DNA from: Deinococcus peraridilitoris DSM 19664 | Lineage (GTDB): Bacteria > Deinococcota > Deinococci > Deinococcales > Deinococcaceae | DNA length: 64,000 bases | Assembly: GCF_000317835.1 (NCBI RefSeq) | Contig: NC_019793.1 | Coordinates: 1,071,001-1,135,000, forward strand | Direction of reading: 5' to 3' | In this document: positions 29,188 to 37,445 of the stretch, piece by piece | Numbering within the stretch: position 1 is the first letter of the stretch | How the letters are laid out: each line of letters starts with the position of its first letter | The notes under the pieces: model-generated | What the model saw: the letters and a program-made list of their open reading frames with translations, nothing else | Databases searched by the model: none | Told to the model about the DNA's origin: nothing | Program-made: the position numbers and the translations under genes

Positions 29188-30147
29188 GTGACCAGCGCCG
29201 CGCCCATCACTGGCTTCTCCCTTCTGCGCCTGCTCGGGCGTGGCAACAGCGCCTGGGTTCATCTGGCCGTGGACGAACAGGGACGCCGGGTCGCGCTGAA
29301 GCTGCCGTTTCCCGAGACACTCGCCGATCCCGAAAGTGCCGAGCGCTTTGCCAACGAGGTACGCCTCAGCCTGCAGCTGCGCCACGAGCGTCTGGTGATC
29401 GGTCATACCGGCGTGGCGTTCGGTCCGGGCACCCACCTCGCCATGCGCTACTTTCCCGAGGGCACCCTCAGCCGCTGGCTGGAAATGGGAAAGCTCACCA
29501 CATCCGAGTCGCTGGGCATTCTGGCTGACCTCGCGGGCGCCCTGACGTACCTGCACGCCCAGGGCGTGGTGCATCAGGACGTCAAGAGCCAGAACGTCTA
29601 TCTGGACTCCGGACGCGCGGCGCTGGGTGACTTCGGCTCGGCCTACTTCACCACTCAGGGTGGCAAGACGGCAGGCAGCCCCTTTTACATGGCCCCGGAA
29701 ATCTACCGCGCCGAGGGCAGCTCCCCGGCCAGTGACGTATACAGCCTGGGAATCCTGGCGTACGAGATGCTGACCCACGAGCGTCCCTTTCGCGGCTCGA
29801 CATATGAGCAACTGATGGCCGCTCACCTGGCCAGCTATCCACGACCGCTGGTCAACCAGGCTCCCGAGGTTCCGCGCCCGTTGGCCCTGCTGCTCGAACG
29901 CGCCTTTGCCAAGTCGCCGCAGGAGCGGCCCGACGCGCCAACCCTGCTGCGGGCCCTGGAAGGTGCTTTGGGACGCGCCCCCGAGACCGGACCCTTCACT
30001 CCGGTCACCGCCGCTGCCAACCCGGTGGTCGTTGGCCGTCACGGTCCAACAACCCGGGGGGTCGGCGCGGCCAGCACCCTTTCCTCACCGGAAAAGCCCG
30101 ACAGGGAAAACAAGCCCGCCTTCTGGAATCCGTTCAAGAAACGCTGA
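29188..30147 (+). CDS. Soluble Ser/Thr protein kinase
   Basis: A 319-residue Hanks-type kinase. The glycine loop is LLGRGNSAWV, the ATP lysine is Lys38 (VALKLPF), the catalytic loop reads HQDVKSQN (Asp131, Asn136) and DFG is at 148-150. The Arg of the usual HRD is a Gln, so activation-loop phosphorylation may not be required. The C-terminal tail of about 50 residues is Pro/Thr/Ser-rich and basic, with no membrane segment or sensor domain. It is therefore cytoplasmic, unlike PknB types. Target unknown. GTG start with GAAAGGA upstream. Confidence 0.88.
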   Translation: MTSAAPITGFSLLRLLGRGNSAWVHLAVDEQGRRVALKLPFPETLADPESAERFANEVRLSLQLRHERLVIGHTGVAFGPGTHLAMRYFPEGTLSRWLEMGKLTTSESLGILADLAGALTYLHAQGVVHQDVKSQNVYLDSGRAALGDFGSAYFTTQGGKTAGSPFYMAPEIYRAEGSSPASDVYSLGILAYEMLTHERPFRGSTYEQLMAAHLASYPRPLVNQAPEVPRPLALLLERAFAKSPQERPDAPTLLRALEGALGRAPETGPFTPVTAAANPVVVGRHGPTTRGVGAASTLSSPEKPDRENKPAFWNPFKKR

Positions 30148-30164
30148 AGCTGAAGCGGATTGGC

Positions 30165-30827
30165 TCACCCCGGCGAGGCCGCGCTCACCCCGGCGGCCTG
30201 CAGGAGCCCGGACAGCCCGTCCTCGAAGCCGTCCAGCGGGGGCCAGCTTTCCAGAAAAGGCTGACCGCGCGTCACATCGTTCGGAACCACCACGACCTTC
30301 AGCCCGGCACGGTGCGCGGCCGTGGCCCCATGAAATGAGTCCTCGATGGCCAGCACTTCCTCGGAACGCAAGCCCAGCCGGTGCAGGGCCAGCAGGTACA
30401 GTTCAGGATCGGGTTTGACCTGGGCAACGTCGTCGCGGGTGGCGAGGACCTCGAACGTGTCGCCCAGACCGTGTTGCGCCAGCCAGCGGCTGATCCAGCT
30501 TCGGTCGCTGGAGGACGCGATTGCCAGGCGCAACCCAGCGTCCTGTGCCTGCAGCAGCAGGGTGCGCACGCCGGGCCGCAAGTCCGAAGCTTCGATGTCC
30601 GCCAGAATCGCAGCACGCAGGGGTTCGTACAGGGGCGCGCGCTCGTGTTCAGCCACTTCCAGCGCGGCCCACGGGTCAAAAGCGCCCCAGGTCCCCACAC
30701 CCTGTTGCCACGCACTGAGTTCGAGTTCCCGTCCTCGCTCGGTGTAAAAAGCCTGCCAGCGGCGGAATTCCAGCGTCTCAGTATCGAGCAGGGTGCCGTC
30801 GAAATCAAAGATGAGCGCGCGCAACAT
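30165..30827 (-). CDS. HAD-superfamily phosphatase
   Basis: A 220-residue HAD hydrolase, subclass I. Motif I is IFDFDGTLLDTE (nucleophile Asp near residue 8). Motif II is LAIASSSDRSW, motif III carries Lys in AQVKPDPELYL, and motif IV is VLAIEDSFHG. A helical cap lies between motifs I and II. It resembles beta-phosphoglucomutase and 2-deoxyglucose-6-phosphatase types; the substrate is not clear, though sugar phosphates are plausible. The start at 30827 is favoured by the motif position and a TACACT box 5 nt upstream. It diverges from the ppx-like gene. Confidence 0.88.
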   Translation of the reverse strand: MLRALIFDFDGTLLDTETLEFRRWQAFYTERGRELELSAWQQGVGTWGAFDPWAALEVAEHERAPLYEPLRAAILADIEASDLRPGVRTLLLQAQDAGLRLAIASSSDRSWISRWLAQHGLGDTFEVLATRDDVAQVKPDPELYLLALHRLGLRSEEVLAIEDSFHGATAAHRAGLKVVVVPNDVTRGQPFLESWPPLDGFEDGLSGLLQAAGVSAASPG

Positions 30828-30832
30828 GCCCC

Positions 30833-30838
30833 AGTGTA
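30833..30838 (-). promoter_or_regulatory. -10 box, leaderless type
   Basis: Minus-strand TACACT, 5 nt, then ATG 30827. Confidence 0.45.
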
Positions 30839-30921
30839 ATCGCCCGTCCACGCCGACTTGCCGGTGGGGCGGGCGCCTCTTTGCAAGACCGGCCTGCCAG
30901 ATGACGTGCACAACTCCCTGT

Positions 30922-30927
30922 TAGCAT
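30922..30927 (+). promoter_or_regulatory. -10 box, leaderless type
   Basis: TAGCAT, 7 nt, then ATG 30935. The other in-frame ATG (30926) lies inside the box, which argues for 30935. Confidence 0.5.
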
Positions 30928-30934
30928 GGGCGGC

Positions 30935-32446
30935 ATGCGCGTCGCCGTCGCCGATGTGGGCACCAACTCCTGCCATCTCCTGATCGCCGAGTCCCGTGGA
31001 AGCGGATACCGCATTCTCGACGCCCTGAAAGAACGAACCCGGCTGGGTGAGTACCTCTCGCAGGGACGCGTCACCGAGCAGGGTTACGTCCGCCTGGAAG
31101 AGGCACTGCGGCGCTTCAAGCAGCTGGCGCAGAGCGCGGGGTGTGCCGATCTGCGCGTGTACGCCACCTCGGCCATGCGCGAAGCCCTCAACGGAGGCGA
31201 GATTGCCGAGCGTCTGCGCACCTCGACCGGCGTGTACCCGCAGATCATCAGCGGCGAGCGGGAAGGCGCGCTGACGTACCTGGGCGCGGCTCACAGTGTC
31301 GAGTTCTCCGGCGACAACCTGCTGCTCGATCTGGGCGGCGGCAGCCTGGAGATCGCGCGCGGCGACGAGCGGGAGGCGCACACGGTCGTGAGCCTGCCGC
31401 TGGGCTCGGTGCGGATGCGTCTCGCGCACCTGCAGGCCGACCCACCCGGCGCGCGCGCCATCCGGGAACTCGACGCCACCGTGCGCGGCGCGCTGTTGCC
31501 ACACCTCAAGACCTTCGCCCTCAGGGAAGACACACGCGTCATCGGTTCGAGCGGAACCTTCGAGGCGGTGGCCGGTATGTTAAGTGCCCGCGCAGGACAC
31601 GGTGCGGGCGCACTGGGCGGCCCGGTGAACGGGTACAGCTTCCGGCTGGAGGAACTGGGCGCCCTGCTCGACGATTTGCGCAAGCTGAGCAGCGCCAAGC
31701 GCGCAAAGTTCCCGGGACTCGACAAGACGCGCACGGACATCATCGTGGCCGGGCTGGTGGTATTGCACGCCACCCTGAGCGCGCTGGGCGCGTCGCGCGT
31801 CACGGTGTCCGAGGGAGCGCTGCGCGAAGGAATGCTGGTCGAGTACCTCGCCCAGGAAGCCGAGTGGGAAGCGGGCCTGAGTGCCCGACAACGCAGCGTG
31901 CTGGAAGTGGCAGAGCGCTTCCGGATCGACCTGGCGCACGACCGGCAGGTGATGACGCTGGCACGCGACCTGTTCTCCCGGCTGGAAGGAGCCGGAGAAG
32001 CCTTCCCAGCCGAGGCACGCAGCCTGCTCACCGCCGGAGCGCTGCTGCACGAAATCGGCTTGATCGTCGCGCAAAGCAGCCACCACAAGCACGGTCATTA
32101 CCTGACGCGCTTTGCGGGCCTGCGCGGATACGAACCCTGGCAGGTGGACGTGGTAGCGCTGCTGGTGCGCTACCACCGCAAAAGCCCGCCCAAATCCAGC
32201 CATCTGGAATTCACGGCCATCAGCCCTGAGCATCAGCGTCTGGTGGTGCGGCTCGCCGCCATTCTGCGGGTCGCTGATGGGCTCGACCGCTCGCACACGC
32301 AGGGCGCGGGCATCACGGCCCTCGGGAAACATGGCAAGAACTGGACACTTCAGGTGACGAACGCCACCGAACTCGACTTGCACGGCGCGCGTGAAAAACG
32401 TGACATGTGGGAAAGTGCGTTTGGCCCCCTGCACATCGAGGGTTGA
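30935..32446 (+). CDS. ppx: Ppx/GppA phosphatase with HD domain (exopolyphosphatase)
   Basis: A 503-residue protein of the exopolyphosphatase/pppGpp phosphatase family, which strips phosphate from polyphosphate or pppGpp. The actin-like ATPase-fold domain covers about residues 1-295: AVADVGTNSCHLLIAE, LDLGGGSLEIARG and VIGSSGTFEAVA. A C-terminal HD-type helical domain follows (AGALLHEIGLIVAQSSHHKHG, then VALLVRYHRK). A polyphosphate kinase gene lies about 14 kb away in the same window, giving both arms of polyphosphate turnover. The start was set by the -10 box. Confidence 0.88.
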   Translation: MRVAVADVGTNSCHLLIAESRGSGYRILDALKERTRLGEYLSQGRVTEQGYVRLEEALRRFKQLAQSAGCADLRVYATSAMREALNGGEIAERLRTSTGVYPQIISGEREGALTYLGAAHSVEFSGDNLLLDLGGGSLEIARGDEREAHTVVSLPLGSVRMRLAHLQADPPGARAIRELDATVRGALLPHLKTFALREDTRVIGSSGTFEAVAGMLSARAGHGAGALGGPVNGYSFRLEELGALLDDLRKLSSAKRAKFPGLDKTRTDIIVAGLVVLHATLSALGASRVTVSEGALREGMLVEYLAQEAEWEAGLSARQRSVLEVAERFRIDLAHDRQVMTLARDLFSRLEGAGEAFPAEARSLLTAGALLHEIGLIVAQSSHHKHGHYLTRFAGLRGYEPWQVDVVALLVRYHRKSPPKSSHLEFTAISPEHQRLVVRLAAILRVADGLDRSHTQGAGITALGKHGKNWTLQVTNATELDLHGAREKRDMWESAFGPLHIEG

Positions 32447-32466
32447 AGACCCTGCCCGGGCGCTCC

Positions 32467-33813
32467 TCAGCGCATCAGCAGCCAGTTGGCGATGAGAAAG
32501 TAGATCGCCACGCCACTGATGTCGGCCAGCGAGGTCACCAGCGGTGCGCTCGCCGTGGCCGGATCGAGCTTGAGACGCTGCAGCACGAAGGGCAGCGACA
32601 CGCCGATCAGGCTGCCGACCACCACGACCAGCAGCATGGTGGACGCCACCACCAGCGCCACCATCGGCCCACCCCGGTAGAGACCCAGCAAGGACACCGC
32701 CAGCCCCATGGTGAGGCCGATGGCCCCCGAGACCAGCAGTTCGCGGCCCAGCAGACGGCCCCAGTCCCCTGGCCGCACGTCGCCGGTCGCCATGGCCCGC
32801 ACCATCAGGGTAGAGGCCTGCGCACCCGCGTTGCCGCTCGACCCGATCAGCAGCGGCAAAAACACCACCAGCGACACGACCTGCGTAATCACGTCCTCGT
32901 ACTGGCTGATGATGGCCCCCGACAGCAGGTTCACGAACACCAGCACCACCAGCCACCCGACGCGCTTGCGGTACAGCTCCCGTCCGCCGACCCGCCCGGC
33001 GCCGCCTTGCAGCGGCTCGACCGCGCCGTAGCGCTGGAAGTCCTCGGTGGCTTCCAGTTCGGCGATGTCGATCACATCGTCGAAGGTCACCACGCCCAGC
33101 AAGGCGCCCGCGTCATCCACGACCGGCAAGGCCTCCAGGTCGTAGTCGGCCATCAAATTGACGGCTTCCTCGCGGTCGGCGTGTGCCGAGAGGCTCACGA
33201 AGCGCCGGTCCATGATGCTCTCCACGCGCGCCTGCGGCTGGGCCAGCACGAACACCCGCAGCGCCAGCGCGTCTAGCAGCACACCATGCTCATTCTCAAC
33301 GTAAATGACGTTGACGGCCTCGCCGGGCACATCCCGCAGGCGCACGAAGGCCAGAGCCTCCTCGACCGTCCACTCGGGACGCACGGCCACAAAATGCGGT
33401 GTCATCACCCGGCCCACGCTCTGCGGCGGGTAGCCCAGCAGCTCACGTGCCTGCACGAGGTCCACCGGGCTGAGCAGTTCCATCAATTCCCGCACGACCC
33501 TGGCAGGCAGTTCTTCGAACAGCTGCGTGCGGTCATCCGGGTCGAGTTCGGCCAGCAGGGCGCGGGTTTCGCTCTCCGTCAGCGCGCCGAGCAGCGCACG
33601 CTGCTGCTCGGCGTCCAGATAGGCAAACACGTCCGCCGCCAGGGTGGGCGGAAGCAGACGGTAGAGGAGCGCCTGCCGGGGTGCGCTCAGGTCTTCCAGC
33701 ACCACGGCCACTTCGGGCGCGGTGAGGGTGACCAGGTGCGCCCGGGCCTCGCCCAGCTGTCCTTCTTCGATGAGCTGCACCATCGACCGTTTCGGGATGA
33801 GGTGCTGTTTCAT
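32467..33813 (-). CDS. mgtE: Magnesium transporter MgtE
   Basis: A 448-residue Mg2+ channel. The N domain (about 1-130) is the superhelical MgtE_N repeat (EDLSAPRQALLYRLL and following). Two CBS domains follow (about 135-255; RVMTPHFVAVRPEWTVEEAL, IMDRRFVSLSAHADREEAV) and five membrane segments, with the pore block LPLLIGSSGNAGAQASTL. CBS and N domains sense cytoplasmic Mg2+ and gate the pore. The start is 1 nt after the mrpG stop, so it belongs to the usp-mrp operon, an unusual partner for the antiporter. Confidence 0.95.
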   Translation of the reverse strand: MKQHLIPKRSMVQLIEEGQLGEARAHLVTLTAPEVAVVLEDLSAPRQALLYRLLPPTLAADVFAYLDAEQQRALLGALTESETRALLAELDPDDRTQLFEELPARVVRELMELLSPVDLVQARELLGYPPQSVGRVMTPHFVAVRPEWTVEEALAFVRLRDVPGEAVNVIYVENEHGVLLDALALRVFVLAQPQARVESIMDRRFVSLSAHADREEAVNLMADYDLEALPVVDDAGALLGVVTFDDVIDIAELEATEDFQRYGAVEPLQGGAGRVGGRELYRKRVGWLVVLVFVNLLSGAIISQYEDVITQVVSLVVFLPLLIGSSGNAGAQASTLMVRAMATGDVRPGDWGRLLGRELLVSGAIGLTMGLAVSLLGLYRGGPMVALVVASTMLLVVVVGSLIGVSLPFVLQRLKLDPATASAPLVTSLADISGVAIYFLIANWLLMR

Positions 33814-33814
33814 G

Positions 33815-34210
33815 CTACTCGCGGCGCGTCTGGGCCGCGGCCCGCGCAGGATGAGGCGCGGCCTCTTCCTCGGCGAGTCCCAGCGCGTTCCATTCGTCGG
33901 CGCCGGGCCGCTCGAGCCTGGGCGGCAGGCCACGCAGGTACGCGGCGTTGGCGATGATGTAGGCGCTCAGCGGCGTGGTCAGAAACTGAAACGCCAGAAT
34001 CGCCAGCACGCGCGCGGCCACCTCCACTTCCGCGAACTCGACGATGGCGCCGATAAAGATGCCCGCCGAACCCAGCGTCACCAGCTTGCTCGAAGCGTGC
34101 AGGCGACTGTAGAGATCCGGAAAGCGCAGCACGCCGACGGCGGCGGTCAGCACGAAGAACGCGCCCAACAAGATCGGCAAGTCGCGCGCCCACACGAACG
34201 TGTCGTTCAC
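33815..34210 (-). CDS. mnhG: Na+/H+ antiporter subunit MnhG/MrpG
   Basis: A 131-residue membrane subunit with three hydrophobic segments. Family marks are GAFFVLTAAVGVLRFPDLYSRLHA and the final AYIIANAAY segment. The C-terminal 30 residues are Ala/Glu/Arg-rich and probably cytoplasmic. The start overlaps mnhF by 4 nt and the stop is 1 nt from mgtE. Part of the seven-subunit Mrp antiporter. Confidence 0.9.
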   Translation of the reverse strand: MNDTFVWARDLPILLGAFFVLTAAVGVLRFPDLYSRLHASSKLVTLGSAGIFIGAIVEFAEVEVAARVLAILAFQFLTTPLSAYIIANAAYLRGLPPRLERPGADEWNALGLAEEEAAPHPARAAAQTRRE

Positions 34211-34470
34211 TTCATCACCCGCCCCAGCAGCAGAAAGCGCGCCAAGGCAACCGTACCCAGAAAGCCCAGCAGCGACAGCACCAGCGCCGCGTCCAGAAAC
34301 GATGCGAAGCGTTCACGAATGGCAAGCAGCACGAACAGCACCACCAGATTCACGCTGAGAAAATCGAAGGCCATGATGCGGTCTCCCCAGCTGGGGCCGC
34401 GCAAAACGCGGTAAGTGACGAGCACGGTGGACAGCGCGACCACGACGAGCGCAATATTTACGGCGAGCAT
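34207..34470 (-). CDS. mnhF: Na+/H+ antiporter subunit MnhF/MrpF
   Basis: An 87-residue subunit with three membrane helices. The conserved RVLRGPSWGDRIMAFDFLSVN (about residues 22-42) is the MrpF hallmark. It overlaps mnhG by 4 nt and is 32 bp after mnhE. It is needed for the assembled Mrp complex. Confidence 0.92.
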   Translation of the reverse strand: MLAVNIALVVVALSTVLVTYRVLRGPSWGDRIMAFDFLSVNLVVLFVLLAIRERFASFLDAALVLSLLGFLGTVALARFLLLGRVMK

Positions 34471-34502
34471 GGATCTCCTTGGGCGTCAGCCTGACAGGTA
34501 AC

Positions 34503-34970
34503 TTACTTCAGAAAGGGCAGCAGGCGGTCTTCGACGTTCTGAATGGACGTTCTCGCGGCGTCCAGCGTGGGCAGGCCGATGGCGTGCGCGTACAGAAACT
34601 TGCGGTCCGGCGAGACGCCCATCGCGACAGTGCCCGGCAGCAGGGTGATGGCGGCGGCCAGAAAGGTGATCGAGCTGTCGTCCTGGAGGCGCAGGGGCAC
34701 CGCGACGATCACAGGCTGCAGATTCGGTTGTGGCCGCAAGGCGAACAGGGCAACCTGCACGTTCGCGACGGCCAGCTCGCGCAGAAAGAAGAACACGAAG
34801 GACAACGCGGCGCCCGTGCGGGACACGTAACGGTCGCCGAGCACGCCACGAAAGAGGGCCACCACTCCGAAGCCCAGGGCGTACCCGACCACCAGGTTGC
34901 GCAAATTCACGTCCCCGAGAAACAGGGCCCACGAGAAGGCCAGCACCACGTTGAGCAGCAGCCCACTCAT
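34503..34970 (-). CDS. mnhE: Na+/H+ antiporter subunit MnhE/MrpE
   Basis: 155 residues. The N-terminal two helices (MSGLLLNVVLAFSWALFLGD, NLVVGYALGF) and the soluble block SSITFLAAAITLLPGTVAMGVS identify MrpE. The start was placed at ATG 34970, which overlaps the mnhD stop by 4 nt; the frame open further upstream is antisense-type noise. A peripheral-type subunit of the Mrp complex. Confidence 0.92.
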   Translation of the reverse strand: MSGLLLNVVLAFSWALFLGDVNLRNLVVGYALGFGVVALFRGVLGDRYVSRTGAALSFVFFFLRELAVANVQVALFALRPQPNLQPVIVAVPLRLQDDSSITFLAAAITLLPGTVAMGVSPDRKFLYAHAIGLPTLDAARTSIQNVEDRLLPFLK

Positions 34971-36451
34971 GGCAGCACCTGCCGGATGTAATGCGCGGGC
35001 TCCGAGAGTTGCCGTGCCACGATGCTGGACGCGCCGTACAGGGGCTGGGCGAACACCGCGAGCAAGGTCGTGAGCAGTACGGCCAGCACGGCGCCGATGG
35101 TCGTGCTGCGTGCCAGCACCGGTACATTCTCCAGGCACACCCGGCCCCAGAAAAATCCCCGCCAGATCGAGATCAGCGCGATCAGGGTCAGCAGGCTTGC
35201 CAGGATCACCGCGCCGACTGCCAGGTGGGCGAGCAGCCCGCCTACCTCCAGACCCGAGCGCACCAGGGCGAATTTGCCGATGAACCCGGCCGTGGGCGGC
35301 AAACCCACCATGCCGAGCAGGCCGACCAGAAAACCGGCGGCCAGCCACGGACTGTTTTCGAGTACGCCGCCCAGCCGTACCTGCTCGGTGCGGCTCAGGT
35401 GTTCGGCCACTCCCGCCACCGCGAAAAGCGCGAAGGTGACCAGCACGCTGTTCATGGCGTAGTAGACCGTGGCGGCCAGAGCACTTTCCGAGCGCAGCCC
35501 CAGACCGAAGGCCAGATACCCCACCGAGCTGATGACGGTAAAGGAGAGAATCGAGCGCCAGGTGCGCTGCGAAATGGCGCCCAGCGCGCCCACCAGCACG
35601 GTCACGCCACCGAGCATGAGCAGCACGGCGTGCGTCACCTCACCTTCGGCGGAGAACACCGTGCTGAACATGCGGATCAGCGCGTACACGCCCACTTTGG
35701 TCAGCACTGCCGCGAAGAACGCGCTCACGGCCGCCGGTGGTTCGGGATAGCTGGTCGGCAGCCAGAAGGACATCGGAAACAATGCGGTTTTGGTCGCGAA
35801 CACGGCCATCAGCAAAAACGCCAGCGCCGTCACGGTGGCGTTCGGCCCAAGTTCGGCGCTGCGTTGCGCCAGCTGGGCGAAGTTCAGGGTTCCCAGCACG
35901 CCATAGGTAAAGCCCGCGCCGATCACGAAGAGGGCCGAGGCAATCAGGTTGTACACCACGTACCGGAAGCCTTCACGCAGCTGTCCGACGTCGCTGCCCA
36001 GGGTGATCAGCGCGTACGAAGCCACCAGCATTACCTCGAAGGCCACGAACAGGTTGAAGAGGTCACCCGTCAGAAAGGACAGGTGCACTCCGGCAAACAG
36101 AAAGTGCAGCAGCGAGTGATGACCGAAGCGTTCACGGCGCACGTCGGTGGAGCCACGCGAGTACAGCACGGCCAGCAGCGCGGCGACGGCAGACAGGGTC
36201 ACCATCAGGGCCGAGAGGCCATCCGCCACGATCTGAATTCCCCACGGAGCGGCCCAGCCTCCCAGACTCGCCACCGGGTACTCGCCGCGCAGAGCCGCCG
36301 GCAGCAGCAGCGCGCTGCAGGCGAGCGTGAGAATTGCCGTGCCCAGTGAAATGACGAAGCGTGCCCGACTGCCTCGCACCAGCAGCAGCACGATGGCCAC
36401 GAGCAGGGGCAGCAGCACGGGCAGCAACACCAGGGAAGCGCCGGGAATCAT
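34967..36451 (-). CDS. mnhD: Na+/H+ antiporter subunit MnhD/MrpD
   Basis: A 494-residue antiporter-like subunit homologous to NuoM/NuoN of complex I, with about 14 membrane helices. Conserved blocks include LHFLFAGVHLSFLTGDLFNLFVAFEVML (carrying the key Glu near residue 138), FPMSFWLPTSYPEPPAAVSAF with its Lys/His proton path, and GLPPTAGFIGKFAL. It couples ion movement across the membrane with MrpA. Four-nt overlaps with mnhC and mnhE. Confidence 0.95.
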   Translation of the reverse strand: MIPGASLVLLPVLLPLLVAIVLLLVRGSRARFVISLGTAILTLACSALLLPAALRGEYPVASLGGWAAPWGIQIVADGLSALMVTLSAVAALLAVLYSRGSTDVRRERFGHHSLLHFLFAGVHLSFLTGDLFNLFVAFEVMLVASYALITLGSDVGQLREGFRYVVYNLIASALFVIGAGFTYGVLGTLNFAQLAQRSAELGPNATVTALAFLLMAVFATKTALFPMSFWLPTSYPEPPAAVSAFFAAVLTKVGVYALIRMFSTVFSAEGEVTHAVLLMLGGVTVLVGALGAISQRTWRSILSFTVISSVGYLAFGLGLRSESALAATVYYAMNSVLVTFALFAVAGVAEHLSRTEQVRLGGVLENSPWLAAGFLVGLLGMVGLPPTAGFIGKFALVRSGLEVGGLLAHLAVGAVILASLLTLIALISIWRGFFWGRVCLENVPVLARSTTIGAVLAVLLTTLLAVFAQPLYGASSIVARQLSEPAHYIRQVLP

Positions 36452-36906
36452 GACTGCTCCCGCAGAGGACCGACCACAGGTTCCTCCGGTGTGGTGAGCC
36501 GCGTTGAGCTGAGCTCCTCGGGATTGGTGGGATGTTCGGGGTCGGCGCGCAGTTCCGGCAAGGCTTCGAGTTCGTTGAGTTCATCGTCGAATCCCGCGAC
36601 GTCATCGCGCCCGGTGGCCTGGTAGGTGCGCACGGCCAGGGTCAGCAGCAGTGCGGTCGTGCCGAAGCCGATCACGATGGCCGTCAGAATCAGCGCCTGC
36701 GGCAAGGGATCGACGTAGGGTCCGCGGATGCTCAACAGCGGTGGCGCGGCCGCACTCAGGCCACCCGCACTCAGAATGGCGAGGTTGGCGGCGTAAGCGA
36801 CGAAGGTCAGGCCCAGCACCAGACGTAAAATGGTGCGTGACAGCGTCAGGTACACGCCGACGGCAGCGAGAATGGCGACCACCAGGGCGAACAGAATTTC
36901 CATCAA
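36448..36906 (-). CDS. mnhC: Na+/H+ antiporter subunit MnhC/MrpC
   Basis: A 152-residue homologue of NuoK with three membrane helices in the first 100 residues (VGVYLTLSRTILRLVLGLTF, LPQALILTAIVIGFGTTALLL). A charged tail of about 50 residues rich in Asp/Glu/Pro is longer than usual for MrpC. Overlaps mnhB and mnhD by 4 nt each. Confidence 0.92.
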   Translation of the reverse strand: MMEILFALVVAILAAVGVYLTLSRTILRLVLGLTFVAYAANLAILSAGGLSAAAPPLLSIRGPYVDPLPQALILTAIVIGFGTTALLLTLAVRTYQATGRDDVAGFDDELNELEALPELRADPEHPTNPEELSSTRLTTPEEPVVGPLREQS

Positions 36907-37445
36907 CGCTCTCCTTGCGAACTCTGGGAACGCGCGTCATGAGCATTATGACGCGCTTCACCAAGCCGGGCGGCGTCCGCGTCCCGTGGTGTTTCGGTGG
37001 GCCGCACGAGCGCAAGGTTGCCGATCACGCTCATCGTGGCCCCCACCACGACGATGTACACGCCGACATCAAACACGAACGCGGTGGCCCATTCGAATTC
37101 CCCGATGAAGGGCGGCGAGATATAGCCGTAAGCGCTTTTCAGAAAGGCCGAGCCGAACAGCAACGGAACGAGCCCGGTCAGGGCAGCGACTCCCAGCCCC
37201 CACGGCAACAGCACGAGTGGATTGAACAGCGTGACGGCTTTTCCGAACGCGACCCGGTGAAGAATCATGGCAGCGCTGGTGATCAGACCGGCGATGAAGC
37301 CGCCGCCGGGCTCATTGTGACCACGCCACAGCATGTGCAGCGAGAACAGCAGCACGAGGTAGAACACAGCCCGCGCGACCGTCTGCAAGATGGGGTCGTG
37401 TTCCTGCAGCGCTCCTTGAGGCGCGCCGCCTTCGGGACGGCTCAC
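36903..37445 (-). CDS. mnhB: Na+/H+ antiporter subunit MnhB/MrpB
   Basis: A 180-residue membrane subunit. Marks are LWRGHNEPGGGFIAGLITSAAMIL (about residues 41-64) and the late FVFDVGVYIVVVGATMSVI. The N-terminal 20 and C-terminal 30 residues are hydrophilic. It overlaps mnhA by 4 nt. Confidence 0.93.
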   Translation of the reverse strand: MSRPEGGAPQGALQEHDPILQTVARAVFYLVLLFSLHMLWRGHNEPGGGFIAGLITSAAMILHRVAFGKAVTLFNPLVLLPWGLGVAALTGLVPLLFGSAFLKSAYGYISPPFIGEFEWATAFVFDVGVYIVVVGATMSVIGNLALVRPTETPRDADAARLGEARHNAHDARSQSSQGER

